Positions 45,593 through 56,129 of a stretch of 64,000 nucleotides of DNA are shown piece by piece. Each line of letters starts with the position of its first letter. The stretch's first letter is position 1. This DNA comes from Thalassolituus maritimus. Lineage in GTDB: Bacteria > Pseudomonadota > Gammaproteobacteria > Pseudomonadales > Oceanobacteraceae. The notes beneath the pieces were generated by a model. It was not told where the DNA came from. It did no database searches and saw only the letters and a program-made list of their open reading frames with translations. Location of the stretch: NCBI GenBank assembly GCA_913019975.1, contig CAJWBH010000016.1, positions 1 through 64,000 on the forward strand, given 5' to 3'. A program made the translations under genes and the position numbers.

Positions 45593-46120
45593 TCAACTCT
45601 GCTTGTCGGCGCTCCAGGCGCGAGCCAGACCCAGAAGGCTGACAAGAGTAAATGCAACGAATATGACACGGGTCCACTCCGGCATACTCAACGCCATGAA
45701 TTCCCATGAGATATCCGCACAGCTGCCACTGGCCTGAAGCATGAAGGTAACCAGTTCGGTGAATGGCAGAACTTCCGCCATGTATTCAACACTCGGGCCA
45801 CATTCAGGCACTTCGTCGGCAGGCAGGCCCTGTAGCCAGACATGACGGTTAGCGACCCAGACACCAAATATGGACGATGCCAGTGTGAATATCAGAGCAA
45901 TGCGATGCGGCCAGCGGGTGTTGCGGGCAATAAATGCGAGCAGACAGCCAATGCCGATGCCTAGTGTGGCAATACGCTGAACAATACAGAGCGGGCAGGG
46001 ATCGAGGAACATCTGGTATTCAAAGTAGTACGCTGAAGCCAGCAGCAGGACACAGATAAGAAAACCGGCCAGATAGCCACCGGCAACCAGCGGGGCGGGA
46101 AATAGACGTTGCAGCATCAT
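45593..46120 (-). CDS. dsbB: Disulphide bond formation protein B
   Basis: DsbB reoxidises DsbA and passes electrons to quinone in the inner membrane. The 175-residue protein has four transmembrane helices, the first periplasmic cysteine pair in DPCPLCIVQR and the second pair as Cys in PECGPSVEYM and SGSCADISWEFM. All four functional cysteines are present. An in-frame ATG three bases into the gene is an alternative start. It lies upstream of rsd on the same strand. Confidence 0.95.
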   Translation of the reverse strand: MMLQRLFPAPLVAGGYLAGFLICVLLLASAYYFEYQMFLDPCPLCIVQRIATLGIGIGCLLAFIARNTRWPHRIALIFTLASSIFGVWVANRHVWLQGLPADEVPECGPSVEYMAEVLPFTELVTFMLQASGSCADISWEFMALSMPEWTRVIFVAFTLVSLLGLARAWSADKQS

Positions 46121-46233
46121 AAGTCGTTACGTGAACTCGTGAATTAGTTGTCAGGAGTCTATCACGCGCACCCAGCGGAATCCGCGTCAGCTGCTAAGCT
46201 TGACCATAATCTACATTGTGACGGAGACGCGGA

Positions 46234-46638
46234 ATGCTGAAGCGCCTTTTTTTTACTCTGCTGGTGACGTTGCCAGTGATGGCTTTTGCAGAAGACGAAG
46301 CGGCCCTTGCTGGGCCTCAGGTTCAGTACATCTACTTTGAACCTGCATTTGTTGTTAATTATGGCAGTACCGGCCGGATTAAGTATCTGCGTACGGATGT
46401 TGCGCTTAAGGTCAGTACCACTGAGGCTGGAGCGGCGGTCGCTCACCATAAGCCCTACCTGCGCAACAGCCTGGTGATGCTGTTCAGTGCACAGGAATCA
46501 GAGATCATGAATTCGACTCAGGGGCGTGAGGAACTTCGCCAGATTGCTTTGGAAGAAGTCCGTGCAGTGATGACTCAGCTGGAAGGGGCTCCGTCAGTGG
46601 ATGACCTGTACTTTAATAACTTCGTCGTACAGAACTAA
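46234..46638 (+). CDS. FliL-family protein with a signal peptide
   Basis: The 134-residue protein carries a FliL core: VQYIYFEPAFVVNYGSTGRIKYLRTDVALKV, LRNSLVMLFSAQ and REELRQIALEEV. Classical FliL is a single-pass membrane protein next to the flagellar stator. Here the N-terminus (MLKRLFFTLLVTLPVMAFA) looks like a cleavable signal peptide, so the product is probably periplasmic. No flagellar genes are nearby. It is convergent with gshA, as similar genes are in pseudomonads as I recall. The role is uncertain. Confidence 0.85.
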   Translation: MLKRLFFTLLVTLPVMAFAEDEAALAGPQVQYIYFEPAFVVNYGSTGRIKYLRTDVALKVSTTEAGAAVAHHKPYLRNSLVMLFSAQESEIMNSTQGREELRQIALEEVRAVMTQLEGAPSVDDLYFNNFVVQN

Positions 46639-46681
46639 TGGCCGAGAGCAGGCAGAGCGCAATCGCCTGTCAGTGGGTCAT

Positions 46682-48247
46682 TCAGCGAGTCATATAGTCA
46701 TGCAGAAACTCGTCAAAGGGCTGAACATCGTTTGCTTCGAGTTCGGCCTGTGCTTTGAGGCTTTCTTCGGCTGTTGCCTTCCACTCGGCGCGGACGTCTG
46801 CTGACAAGGGTTCACTCAGGAACTTACGATGTGCCTGCGCCTGACGTAATGTCAGTTCAGCAAATTCAATCTTCTCGTCTTCCAGAATTCTCAGCACTTT
46901 CGCGGATGGCGTATGACTGGCGTCAGCGATCTTAAGGCGTTGCTGACCAAGAGTATCTATGTGGAAGCTGTGATGGTTGGCTTCGTCGAGCAAGGCTGCC
47001 ACGGGCTGCATGCTGTCGAGAAGTTCGCTTGCCCAGTCTGCCAGAGTGGTTTCGCCGCTGGCGCTTTCGAGCATTAATCCCGGGCGACGACCTTCGTAAA
47101 CCACTTTACTGAAGTTGCGCTGAATACGTTCGTATTCGGCATCATCAATCTCACCACTGTCCTGCAGAGCACACCAGGTCAGGAATATATCCATAAAGTG
47201 CATCTGTGGAACGTCGATACCCAGTGGCAGGAACGGATTCACATCCGTGCTGCGGACTTCAATATACTGAATACCGGCACGAGCCAATGACTCCAGCGGC
47301 TTCTCGCCGGACTCGCCTACCCGCTTAGGACGGATATTGCTGTAGTACTCGTTCTCGATCTGAAGCAGGTTGGTATTGAGCTGCTTATACTGGCCGTTCT
47401 CTTCCTGCATACCAATGGCTTCGTATTCAGCGACAGGAATGGTCAGCGCTTTACTCAGCGTGTCGATGTACGACTCAAGGGAATTGTGACAGATCACTAA
47501 GCCCGATTGAGCATTATTCTGGTAACCCAGATCACTCATCCGCAGCGAGGTCGCGTACGGGGCGTATAAGGTGTGCTTGTGAAGCTTCTGCAAAGAGTGC
47601 TTACGGCCATCAAGAAATGTGCTGCATACCGCCGGTGATGCCCCGAACAGATACATCAGCAGCCAGCCATAGCGGCGGAAGTTACGGATCATGCCGAGAT
47701 AGCGGCGGGATACGAAGTCTTTGTCTGCTTTCTGACCTTCCTGCTCCGCCAGCAATTGCAGCAATTCATCTGGCAGCGAGAAGTTATAGTGGATACCTGA
47801 AATTGCCTGCATCACACGACCGTAGCGGTGCCAGAGGCCATGGCGATAGGCATGCTTCAGACGTCCGATATTGGAGCTGCCATACTCGGCAATAGGGATG
47901 CTCATTTCGCCTTTCAGGATACAGGGCATCGACGCTGGCCAGATCAGCTCTCCTTCCATTTGCTGGTAGGCAAAGCGATGGGCGGTTTCGAGGTAAGCCG
48001 ACGCCTCATGGGCGCTGGTAAAAACCGGCGTAATGAACTCAAGTAAGGCTTCGGAGTAGTCGGTCGTAATAGCCGGGTGCGTCAGCGCAGAGCCCATTCC
48101 CTTAGGGTGAGGTGTCTGAGCGATTAGTCCGTCATTGCCGCAGCGCAGGCCTTCCTTCTCAATTCCCCGTTGCAGTCGGGAAAGCATGGGTAGGTGCCGG
48201 GAGTCGGCCAGTAGCGCCAGCAGTGAATTGTAGGAAGCCAAGAGCAC
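46682..48247 (-). CDS. gshA: Glutamate-cysteine ligase
   Basis: GshA joins glutamate and cysteine, the first step of glutathione synthesis. Family motifs include GIEKEGLRC near the N-terminus, TDYSEALLEFITPV, GIHYNFSLP, and YIEVRSTDVNPF. The length of about 521 residues fits the gammaproteobacterial class. The start is ambiguous: GTG 48247 gives MLLASYN, and a TTG six bases further in has a closer AGAGGTG site. No gshB is in the window. Confidence 0.96.
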   Translation of the reverse strand: MLLASYNSLLALLADSRHLPMLSRLQRGIEKEGLRCGNDGLIAQTPHPKGMGSALTHPAITTDYSEALLEFITPVFTSAHEASAYLETAHRFAYQQMEGELIWPASMPCILKGEMSIPIAEYGSSNIGRLKHAYRHGLWHRYGRVMQAISGIHYNFSLPDELLQLLAEQEGQKADKDFVSRRYLGMIRNFRRYGWLLMYLFGASPAVCSTFLDGRKHSLQKLHKHTLYAPYATSLRMSDLGYQNNAQSGLVICHNSLESYIDTLSKALTIPVAEYEAIGMQEENGQYKQLNTNLLQIENEYYSNIRPKRVGESGEKPLESLARAGIQYIEVRSTDVNPFLPLGIDVPQMHFMDIFLTWCALQDSGEIDDAEYERIQRNFSKVVYEGRRPGLMLESASGETTLADWASELLDSMQPVAALLDEANHHSFHIDTLGQQRLKIADASHTPSAKVLRILEDEKIEFAELTLRQAQAHRKFLSEPLSADVRAEWKATAEESLKAQAELEANDVQPFDEFLHDYMTR

Positions 48248-48391
48248 CTCTGCATCAGGTTGGAAGTCAGCGGATTATAGGAGGAATCGACAGGATCTTA
48301 TACATGCTTGTATCAGAAATTGGTCTCAGATTATTCGCTCATAATGAACAGTGTTGTGTATAGGCCTACTAATTGTTCGTCAGATCGATTA

Positions 48392-50593
48392 TCAGAATGC
48401 AACACTGGCACTTAACTGAACGCGTACAGCCTGCTCGTAGGGTTCTGAGTCCGGCTTGAAGGTATTTGACGTAAAGTCTCTCTGTGCTCTGAAACCTAAC
48501 CGGGTTGTTGTCTCTGCCGAGGCAAAGTCACGGTATATATTCAGTTCCAGTGTATGCAGATCATCGCCGTCATCGCCACGGTTCACCCGGCGTCCGTCTT
48601 CAATAACAAACGCACTGAGATGAGTGAAAATCTGCGCTGGCCATGGCTGGAACCACGAGGCAGAGTGCGAGCGTGGCGAATACAGGGCGACCAGATCGCT
48701 GTCGCTGAGATCCTCTGTTGGATCTACCTCTGCGCGCAGCCATGCGCTGGTCAGGCGGAACTCTGCGGTGCTTCGCGTCGTGAACGTTAACTGCCCTTCA
48801 GCGCCGGTGTAGACAATTTCATTCCCATCATTGACCGTATCGAGACGAATGGATGGGTAGTGATAGATGACATTATTCAGCTCTTCCCGGAACAGCTTAA
48901 CGTCCCACTCTATATTGCCTTTCCAGAACGGTTTGCTGGCGAAATACCCTAACTCGACTGAGTGGATGATCTGGGGTTTGAGGTTACCCGGTCCTTTGAA
49001 TCCATCGTAATACTCGACACCCGCGTATCGCGATTCTGTTTCGGCATTATCAACGACGTATATCCAGTCTGCTCTTTGTTCGAGTATGTCCGGCGTACGC
49101 CCGGCACGACTGAACACCAGCCTGACCGATTCGACTGGGCTGATCAGGTAGTTGGCCGCCAGTTTTCCAGACCAGACGTCAGTACCGTCCTCTTCATATT
49201 CATACATAACACCTGAATGCAGGGCCCAGCGGTTGCTGGCTCTCCAGTTGATGTTGCCGAACCCGCGGAGTTGATCTGAGTCTATGTAGCCGCCATAGAA
49301 TGGCTTCGAGTAAATCTGTTCTCTGCGATATCCGAGACCGCTGATCATGATCAGGTTGTCTGCGAAGGCGACCGTATCCTGTATTTCCAGGTCGATACGT
49401 CGTTCGTTCGTATCAGCGTGCACATCACCGCTGATCGGTATGAAGAAAGCAGCCGGGTCGGCTCCGTAGCGAGTGAGGAGCTGTTGAGCCAGTGTCAGCT
49501 CTTCCGGGTTGGTGGTATCCAGTGCGGTGAGAGATTCGCCCTGAACAAACTGATCGGCGGCTTCCGGGTTTACCTCATCCAGTTGTCTCAGAAGCGGATC
49601 AAAGAAACCGGAAGGTCCACTTTCCAGCACACCATGCTGGCGACGCTCAAAACGGGTTGCGTGAACCGACACTTTCAACTCATGTAGATCCGACAGGTCA
49701 TGATCATAAACGACGCTGGCTTCAAACTGGTTGGACTCAACGTGATTACTCGTAAACTCGTAATCAGGCACGTCCCGGTAAGCGTTAGTCATCGTGAAGG
49801 CAGTGTTCAGGCTCTGAGCATCACTCAGTTGATGGCTGGTATTTAGCATAACTGCCGCGAAATCACGGTTGTCGTCACAAGGGGTTGTACAGCCTATGCT
49901 GGTGTCATCACTGTCGCGCAGGTGTTCTGTGGAATAGGCCTTGGCCGACAAGCGCCAGTGATGAATCCCCTGATCGCCGGTCGTTCGTGCGTAGAGATAA
50001 GTATCCCGATTATTACCTTGCTGGACACCGATTTGGTCGTCGAAGGCATCCTGTGGGTAATTCGTGATGATATTGATTACAGCCTGATAAGCGTTGGTGC
50101 CAAAGCTGGTGGCCGCAGGGCCGCGAACGACTTCGATCCGCTGAATATCCTCGACCGCAACAGGTAAGTCTTCCCATGACACCGCGGCCAACCCGGCGAG
50201 GTATTGTGCCCGTCCGTCTATGAGGACCTGAAAGCTCTTGGGCAGGATGGATGGCCCACCGTGATAGACCACCGCGTCGCTATTATCCCGGATGTCGTGA
50301 GCGACCAGCATTCCAGGAACGTAACGCAGAAGCTGAGAAATACGTTTGACGCCCGTGCGTTTTATAAAATCAGCATCCAGAACCGTCACACTGCCTGGCA
50401 CCTCTGCGGTGGCCTGATGCAGTCGCGCTGGTGTCAGTACATGCGGGATATCGGCTGCTGAGGCATCCCAGCTTGAGGCATCCCACGAGAGGGAAGAGAA
50501 GTTATCCGGGTTATCATCTGCTGTAACGTGCAAAGGCTGGCAAAGGTTCGCGGCACACGTGAGTATGATGAGTAGAGGTCCTTTTTTTTGCAC
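48392..50593 (-). CDS. TonB-dependent outer-membrane receptor
   Basis: The 733-residue protein has a signal peptide (about 1-25), a plug domain (about 50-180: EVPGSVTVLDADFIKRTGVKRISQLLRYVPG, VQVLIDGR-like and IEVVRGPAATSFGTNA) and a beta-barrel ending in Phe (LSASVAF). Energised uptake of an unknown ligand is expected. The start is GTG 50593 with GAGAAG six bases upstream. It begins 21 bases after the tex stop on the same strand, so it may be co-transcribed with tex. I cannot tell siderophore, vitamin or sugar receptor from the sequence. A TonB box is not evident. Confidence 0.9.
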   Translation of the reverse strand: MQKKGPLLIILTCAANLCQPLHVTADDNPDNFSSLSWDASSWDASAADIPHVLTPARLHQATAEVPGSVTVLDADFIKRTGVKRISQLLRYVPGMLVAHDIRDNSDAVVYHGGPSILPKSFQVLIDGRAQYLAGLAAVSWEDLPVAVEDIQRIEVVRGPAATSFGTNAYQAVINIITNYPQDAFDDQIGVQQGNNRDTYLYARTTGDQGIHHWRLSAKAYSTEHLRDSDDTSIGCTTPCDDNRDFAAVMLNTSHQLSDAQSLNTAFTMTNAYRDVPDYEFTSNHVESNQFEASVVYDHDLSDLHELKVSVHATRFERRQHGVLESGPSGFFDPLLRQLDEVNPEAADQFVQGESLTALDTTNPEELTLAQQLLTRYGADPAAFFIPISGDVHADTNERRIDLEIQDTVAFADNLIMISGLGYRREQIYSKPFYGGYIDSDQLRGFGNINWRASNRWALHSGVMYEYEEDGTDVWSGKLAANYLISPVESVRLVFSRAGRTPDILEQRADWIYVVDNAETESRYAGVEYYDGFKGPGNLKPQIIHSVELGYFASKPFWKGNIEWDVKLFREELNNVIYHYPSIRLDTVNDGNEIVYTGAEGQLTFTTRSTAEFRLTSAWLRAEVDPTEDLSDSDLVALYSPRSHSASWFQPWPAQIFTHLSAFVIEDGRRVNRGDDGDDLHTLELNIYRDFASAETTTRLGFRAQRDFTSNTFKPDSEPYEQAVRVQLSASVAF

Positions 50594-50614
50594 GATAACT
50601 TCTCATTATTCGCT

Positions 50615-52939
50615 TTATTTCTTTCTGGCGTTTGCAAACGCGGCTGCGAAGGCCCCCGCCATAGCACCGTTTCCGGCAGGTTGCTGCGTCGGTTTTGAAC
50701 CACGCGGCTGGCGCTGAGGTCTGTCTTTAGCAGGTCGGCTTCCGGTGTCGCCCGAGGCGTTGATATCATCCCCCAGTCGCATGGATAAACCAATGCGCTT
50801 ACGCGACACATCGACCTCCATTACCTTCACTTTTACGATGTCGCCGGCTTTCACAACGTCGCGCGGATCTTTCACGAAATGATCGGCCAGCGCTGAAATG
50901 TGTACCAGACCATCCTGGTGTACACCGATATCCACAAAGGCACCAAAGGCGGCGACATTAGTGATCGCGCCTTCGAGAATCATGCCGGGCTTCAGGTCCT
51001 TGATGTCTTCGACGCCCTCTTTGTATTCCGCAAAGCGGAATTCAGGACGAGGGTCGCGACCGGGTTTCTCCAGCTCTGAGAGGATATCTTTTAAGGTTAG
51101 CTCACCCGCACTCTCGTCGGTAAACTGGCCCGCGTTGACAGATTTCAGAAAGGCACTGTCGCCGATCAAGCTGCTTACATCGCGCGAGAACTCGTGGGCG
51201 ATACGCTCCACCACAGGGTAAGACTCAGGGTGAACGCCGGAGGCGTCCAGAGGGTTTTTACCGTCCATAATGCGTAGGAAGCCGGCTGCCTGCTCAAAGG
51301 TTTTGTCACCCAGACGCGGCACTTTTGCCAGGTCTTCACGTGAGGTGAAGGCACCGTTCACATCGCGGAAAGCGACGATGTTATTGGCCAGTGTTGCGTT
51401 CAGCCCGGACACTCGTGTCAGCAGTGGCGCGGAGGCGGTATTCAGATCGACGCCCACCGAGTTCACACAGTCTTCCACCACAGCATCCAGCGTACGTGCT
51501 AACTGGCTCTGATTAACATCATGCTGATACTGGCCAACACCGATGGACTTGGGTTCGATTTTCACCAGTTCTGCCAATGGGTCCTGCAGGCGGCGCGCAA
51601 TAGAAACTGCGCCTCGAATGGTCACATCGAGATCCGGAAATTCTTTGGCCGCCAGCTCGGAAGCTGAGTACACCGATGCACCAGCCTCGTTGACCATGAT
51701 TTTCTGCACGTTCAGGTCTTTGTGTTTTTTCAGCAGATCGCCAACAAACTTATCGGTTTCGCGCGAAGCAGTACCGTTACCAATCGCGATCAGCTCGGCA
51801 TTGTGCTTCTGAATCAATGCCAGCAGTACGGCTTCGGATTCGGCGATGCGATTTTGCGGCGGTGTTGGGAAGATGGCGCAGTGATCGAGGACTTTGCCGG
51901 TTTTATCGACGACCGCGACTTTCACCCCGGTACGCAGGCCGGGGTCCAACCCGATGGTGGCTTTTGGCCCTGCCGGCGCGGCCAACAACAGGTCTTTCAG
52001 GTTATCGGCAAAGACTTTAATCGCGCCATCTTCGGCCTGTTCACGCAGCTGGCCAATCAGCTCGGTCTCGAGGCTGGTCAGCAGCTTGATACGCCAGGTC
52101 CACTTTACGACTTCGGCCAGCCAGCGGTCGGCTGCGCGACCTTCATTTTTTATGCCTGAGTGCTCGGCAATAATGGCCTCGCACGGGCTGGCTGCGAGCT
52201 TGTCATCTGGGTCCCCGGTGACCAGTGAAAAAGACAATACGCCTTCGTTGCGGCCACGCAGAATTGCAAGCGCACGGTGGCCCGGTACCGACTTCAGAGG
52301 CTCGTCGTGTTCAAAATAGTCAGCGAATTTTTCACCTTCTTTCTCTTTGCCCGGCACCACGCGGACAGAGAGCGTGGCTTCTTGCTTCAGGAAGCGGCGC
52401 AGCGCGGCGAGTAAGTCGGCGTTTTCGGCAAAGCGCTCCATCAGAATGTATTTAGCGCCATCTAAAGCGGCTTTGGTGTCGCCAATGCTGTGCTCGGCGT
52501 TGAGGTACTTCTCCGCTTCTTGTTCAGGCGTCAGGTTCGGTTCGTTGAACAGGGCATCGGCCAATGGCTCAAGGCCTGCTTCAATGGCCATCTGACCTTT
52601 AGTGCGGCGCTTTTTCTTATAGGGCAGGTACAGATCTTCGATGCGGGTTTTGGTATCCGCCGTCAACAGCGCCTGTTTCAACTCATCGGTGAGTTTGCCC
52701 TGGTCTTCGATGCTTTTGATCACAGACGCACGACGATCTTCCATGTCGCGTAAATAGCCCAGACGCTCTTCAAGAGTACGCAGCTGGCTGTCGTCCAGCG
52801 CCCCCGTGACTTCTTTCCGGTAGCGAGCGATGAAGGGAACAGTAGCACCTTCATCAAGAAGGGCGACGGTGGCGTCTACCTGTTGTGGGCGGATATTCAG
52901 TTCAGTAGCGAGGCGTTGGGTGATCGAAGGCAGGGTCAT
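50615..52939 (-). CDS. tex: Tex, S1-domain transcription accessory protein
   Basis: Tex is a nucleic-acid-binding protein that affects transcription and RNA metabolism. The order is an N-terminal helical region, a YqgF/RNase-H-like domain ([18 protein letters not shown]), a helix-hairpin-helix ([16 protein letters not shown]), a second such segment, and a C-terminal S1 domain ([31 protein letters not shown]). A basic Gln-rich tail closes the 774-residue protein. Length and motifs match the family. It stands alone upstream. Confidence 0.97.
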   Translation of the reverse strand: MTLPSITQRLATELNIRPQQVDATVALLDEGATVPFIARYRKEVTGALDDSQLRTLEERLGYLRDMEDRRASVIKSIEDQGKLTDELKQALLTADTKTRIEDLYLPYKKKRRTKGQMAIEAGLEPLADALFNEPNLTPEQEAEKYLNAEHSIGDTKAALDGAKYILMERFAENADLLAALRRFLKQEATLSVRVVPGKEKEGEKFADYFEHDEPLKSVPGHRALAILRGRNEGVLSFSLVTGDPDDKLAASPCEAIIAEHSGIKNEGRAADRWLAEVVKWTWRIKLLTSLETELIGQLREQAEDGAIKVFADNLKDLLLAAPAGPKATIGLDPGLRTGVKVAVVDKTGKVLDHCAIFPTPPQNRIAESEAVLLALIQKHNAELIAIGNGTASRETDKFVGDLLKKHKDLNVQKIMVNEAGASVYSASELAAKEFPDLDVTIRGAVSIARRLQDPLAELVKIEPKSIGVGQYQHDVNQSQLARTLDAVVEDCVNSVGVDLNTASAPLLTRVSGLNATLANNIVAFRDVNGAFTSREDLAKVPRLGDKTFEQAAGFLRIMDGKNPLDASGVHPESYPVVERIAHEFSRDVSSLIGDSAFLKSVNAGQFTDESAGELTLKDILSELEKPGRDPRPEFRFAEYKEGVEDIKDLKPGMILEGAITNVAAFGAFVDIGVHQDGLVHISALADHFVKDPRDVVKAGDIVKVKVMEVDVSRKRIGLSMRLGDDINASGDTGSRPAKDRPQRQPRGSKPTQQPAGNGAMAGAFAAAFANARKK

Positions 52940-53018
52940 AACTCATAAGTACATTATTCACGAGGGCGTGAGTATACCTGTGACATGGCGAGGTGAATAT
53001 CACCCGATAATCAGACGC

Positions 53019-53045
53019 AAAAAAGGGCGCCGTAGCGCCCCTTTT
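53019..53045 (-). terminator. Terminator of pckA
   Basis: GGGCGC (53025-53030) and GCGCCC (53035-53040) form a stem; on the minus strand it is followed by six T (complement of 53019-53024). It sits 24 bases past the pckA stop. Confidence 0.8.
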
Positions 53046-53068
53046 CATGCTCGTAAAACAGGTTCAGC

Positions 53069-54601
53069 TTAAAGCTGAGGGCCTGCGTTTACGATAGCGT
53101 CAGATACGTCGTACTTCTTGAAGTTCTCAACGAACTGAGCCGCCAGGTTCTTCGCAGCACCTTCCCAGTCTGAGCTGTTAGCCCAGGCTTTGGTTGGGTT
53201 AAGCAGAGTCGCATCAACACCTTCCAGAGTGGTTGGAACTTGCAGGCCGAAGATTGGCAGTTCTTCAGTGTCCGCATCACGCAGAGCACCAGACTGAATT
53301 GCAGCGATGACAGCACGGGTCGTCGGGATGCTGAAACGCTCACCGCCGCCACCGTTAGGACCGCCAGTCCAGCCAGTGTTAACCAGGTATACCTGAGAAC
53401 CGAATTCAGTCACACGCTTCATCAGCAGTTCAGCGTAAACGCCTGCTGGACGTGGGAAGAACGGAGCACCGAAGCAGGTAGAGAAGGTAGACTTCAGGCC
53501 TTTAGAACCACCCATTTCAGTAGAACCTACCAGAGCGGTGTAACCAGACAGGAAGTGGTAAGCCGCCTGTTCTTTGCTCAGGATAGACACTGGAGGCAGA
53601 ACGCCAGTCATGTCACAGGTCAGGAAGATCACAGCTTTTGGTTCGCCAGCCATGTTCTCTTCAACGCGCTTCTCAACGTGAGTCAGCGGGTATGCACAAC
53701 GACCGTTTTCAGTCAGCTCAGTGTTGCTGTAGTCAGCAACGCGAGTGTTTTCGTCGATGGTGACGTTCTCAACGATCGCACCGAACTTGATCGCGTCCCA
53801 GATGATAGGTTCGTTCTTCTGAGACAGATCGATTGTTTTTGCGTAGCAGCCGCCTTCGATGTTGAAGACAGTACCTTTGCCCCAACCGTGCTCGTCATCA
53901 CCGATCAGGTAACGCTCAGGGTCAGCAGACAGGGTGGTTTTACCGGTACCAGACAGACCGAAGAACAGGCAGGTGTCGCCATCTTCGCCAACGTTGGCAG
54001 AGCAGTGCATTGGCAGTACGTCTTTTTCTGGCAGCAGGAAGTTCTGTACACCGAACATCGCTTTCTTCATTTCGCCCGCGTAACGCATGCCAGCCAGCAG
54101 TACTTTGCGCTGTGCGAAGTTAACGATCACTGCGCCGTCAGAGTTAGTGCCGTCACGCTCTGGAACACATTCGAAACCAGCAACGTTCAGGATCTGCCAC
54201 TCTTCCTTATCAGAAGGGTTGTAGCTTTCTGGCAGGATGAAGAGGTTACGGCCAAACAGGTTCTGCCATGCAGTCTGAGTGGTCATTTTTACTGGCAGGT
54301 AGTGCTGTGGATCAGAACCCACGTGTACCTGAGATACGAAGCTGTCGTGCTGGGCCAGATATTCTTCTACACGCTCCCACAGGGCATCAAACTTGTCCGC
54401 GTCGAACGGGCGGTTGATGTTGCCCCACTCAATCGCGTCTTTGCTGCTTGGCTCTTCAACGATGAATTTGTCCATCGGAGAGCGACCTGTGCGCTTACCG
54501 GTTTTGATAACCAGAGCGCCGTTATCCTGCAGTTCACCTTCGCCGCGGGCGATGGCTTGTTCTACCAGGAGAGGAGTAGATAAATCGGTGTAAACAGTCA
54601 T
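53069..54601 (-). CDS. pckA: ATP-dependent phosphoenolpyruvate carboxykinase
   Basis: PckA converts oxaloacetate and ATP to phosphoenolpyruvate, the entry to gluconeogenesis. The P-loop [11 protein letters not shown], the metal-site [13 protein letters not shown] and [12 protein letters not shown] are all visible. The frame extends upstream to 54697, but ATG 54601 ([12 protein letters not shown]) gives 510 residues, the family length; ATG 54649 is an alternative with a GAG site. The upstream gap holds a Fur-like 15-mer at 54765. The terminator is at 53019. Confidence 0.96.
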   Translation of the reverse strand: MTVYTDLSTPLLVEQAIARGEGELQDNGALVIKTGKRTGRSPMDKFIVEEPSSKDAIEWGNINRPFDADKFDALWERVEEYLAQHDSFVSQVHVGSDPQHYLPVKMTTQTAWQNLFGRNLFILPESYNPSDKEEWQILNVAGFECVPERDGTNSDGAVIVNFAQRKVLLAGMRYAGEMKKAMFGVQNFLLPEKDVLPMHCSANVGEDGDTCLFFGLSGTGKTTLSADPERYLIGDDEHGWGKGTVFNIEGGCYAKTIDLSQKNEPIIWDAIKFGAIVENVTIDENTRVADYSNTELTENGRCAYPLTHVEKRVEENMAGEPKAVIFLTCDMTGVLPPVSILSKEQAAYHFLSGYTALVGSTEMGGSKGLKSTFSTCFGAPFFPRPAGVYAELLMKRVTEFGSQVYLVNTGWTGGPNGGGGERFSIPTTRAVIAAIQSGALRDADTEELPIFGLQVPTTLEGVDATLLNPTKAWANSSDWEGAAKNLAAQFVENFKKYDVSDAIVNAGPQL

Positions 54602-54764
54602 ATCGATGCCCCGCAGGGTCCTCGTAAATTCAGTACGGCTTGTGGCCATACTTTGTATCTCAATAATCCGCCCTGAAGGGTGCCCGGGCGAGCCCAAAAG
54701 TTTAAGGCGCGCAATTATGCCAGAAAATTCATTGCGCGCTAAGCCCTACTGGTCGCTTTTTGAC

Positions 54765-54779
54765 CGATAATTATTCGCA
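54765..54779. promoter_or_regulatory. Fur-like box in the pckA upstream region
   Basis: CGATAATTATTCGCA is identical to the 15-mer before the flavodoxin gene at 24887 and fits a degenerate Fur 7-1-7 core. It lies 164 bases upstream of the pckA start and 30 beyond the hslO stop. Control of pckA by Fur is unusual, so function is uncertain. Confidence 0.35.
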
Positions 54780-54808
54780 GCAGAGCTAAGTTGTTGTTTT
54801 ATCTGGTT

Positions 54809-55666
54809 TTACTGGAGATTCTGCTCCGGGAAGAGTTCGTTAACCTGCTCTTTATCGAAACTGTATGCCTGCTTACAGAAATCGCAGTTGATGCTGATTT
54901 TTCCTTGTTCTTCAATGATTTGCATCAGCTCGTCTATACCGAGCTGGTGCAGAGCATTGCCGATTCTGTCCTTCGAGCAGGTGCAGAAAAAGCTCAGCTC
55001 GCTTGCCGGGTAAGTACGTACCTGCTCTTCGTGGTAAAGGCGGTGAAGCAGGACATCATTGTTGAGGTTGATCAGCTCCTCTTCTTTGATGGTGCTGGCC
55101 AGATGAGTGAGACGATCCCACGCATCCGGATCATCGCTCTGCTCTGATGGCATCTGCTGTAGCATGAAACCGGCAGCATTCTGGCCATCGCAGGCCAGCC
55201 AGAAGCGTGAACCCAGCTGCTCTGACTGCTCAAAGTAGTCTTCCAGCGCGCCAGCGACATTACCGCCTTTGATCAGAGTGATGCCCTGATAACGCTGGCC
55301 CACTTCAGGCTCGACAGTGATGATCATCTGGCCGTCGTCGAAACTCAGTTCGCTTTCTTCGGTACCTTCTTCATAACGGGCGATGGCTCGCAGCTGACCT
55401 TGGTCGCTGGTTTCGGCTTGTAGCAGGCTGATGTTGCCCGGCAGACGAATCTGTAAGGTCAGGCGCCCTGTAAATTTGAGGTTGGCACTCAGCAAGGCGG
55501 TAGCGGCCATCAGTTCACCGACGGCTTTAGCGATCCGCGTGGGATACTGATGACGCTTCAGTACTTCGCGGTAGCTCGCATTTACGTGAGCCAGCTCGCC
55601 GCGGATATTGGTATTGTCGAAGCTGAAGCGTTGCAGGCTGTCAGCGCTATTTGGAGTGTCAGACAT
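54809..55666 (-). CDS. hslO: Redox-regulated chaperone Hsp33
   Basis: Hsp33 is a cytosolic holdase switched on by oxidation. The C-terminal zinc centre is intact: FFCTCSKDR and NCDFCKQAY supply four Cys. The N-terminal domain has the family's start FSFDNTNIRGELAHVNASY and TLIKGGNVAGALEDYFEQSEQLGSRFWL. At 285 residues it is normal. hslR lies three bases upstream on the same strand, so the heat-shock pair hslR-hslO forms an operon. Confidence 0.97.
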   Translation of the reverse strand: MSDTPNSADSLQRFSFDNTNIRGELAHVNASYREVLKRHQYPTRIAKAVGELMAATALLSANLKFTGRLTLQIRLPGNISLLQAETSDQGQLRAIARYEEGTEESELSFDDGQMIITVEPEVGQRYQGITLIKGGNVAGALEDYFEQSEQLGSRFWLACDGQNAAGFMLQQMPSEQSDDPDAWDRLTHLASTIKEEELINLNNDVLLHRLYHEEQVRTYPASELSFFCTCSKDRIGNALHQLGIDELMQIIEEQGKISINCDFCKQAYSFDKEQVNELFPEQNLQ

Positions 55667-55669
55667 TCT

Positions 55670-56068
55670 TCAGTAGTCCTGATTGTGCTCAAAGCGGCGC
55701 ATGTCACGACGCTCTTTCTTGTTTGGTTTATGGTCGGGTGCCGCTTGTGAGGCTTTGACGACCTTGCGGTACTCCGCTTTGTCCATCCGCGCTTTGATGC
55801 TCTCGGGAGTTTCCTCATAGAGCAGACGTGCTTCCGGGGCGCCGCGGCGTTGTTCCGACAACGCTTTAATCATGACAATTTTCTCGTCGAAGCCCTGCCG
55901 GATCGTCAGTTTGGCGCCCACGTCGACGGTTTTACTGACTTTGCAGCGCTGGCCTTCGTAATGCACCTTGCCGCCTTCAATTGCGCCTTTTGCCAGCGCG
56001 CGTGTCTTGAAAAAACGCGCGGCCCAGAGCCATTTATCGAGTCGGATTTTGTGTGTCTGTTCGCTCAT
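55670..56068 (-). CDS. hslR: Hsp15, S4-domain ribosome rescue protein
   Basis: Hsp15 binds free 50S subunits carrying nascent chains after heat shock. The S4 RNA-binding domain is at the N-terminus (IRLDKWLWAARFFKTRALAKGAIEGGKV), and the C-terminal helix is basic, with KASQAAPDHKPNKKERRDMRRF. At 132 residues it matches the family. It precedes hslO by three bases. Between it and yrfG is a palindromic repeat. Confidence 0.95.
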   Translation of the reverse strand: MSEQTHKIRLDKWLWAARFFKTRALAKGAIEGGKVHYEGQRCKVSKTVDVGAKLTIRQGFDEKIVMIKALSEQRRGAPEARLLYEETPESIKARMDKAEYRKVVKASQAAPDHKPNKKERRDMRRFEHNQDY

Positions 56069-56129
56069 AATTCCTGATCAGGAGTACGCTGTATCTGTCC
56101 CGGCTTTTCCGCCAAGCCCTTTATTCATC

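Noticed and set aside
53240-54583. A 447-codon open frame on the + strand opposite pckA
   Set aside because: It mirrors the well-supported pckA codons and its translation has no recognisable family; long antisense frames are common opposite highly biased genes.
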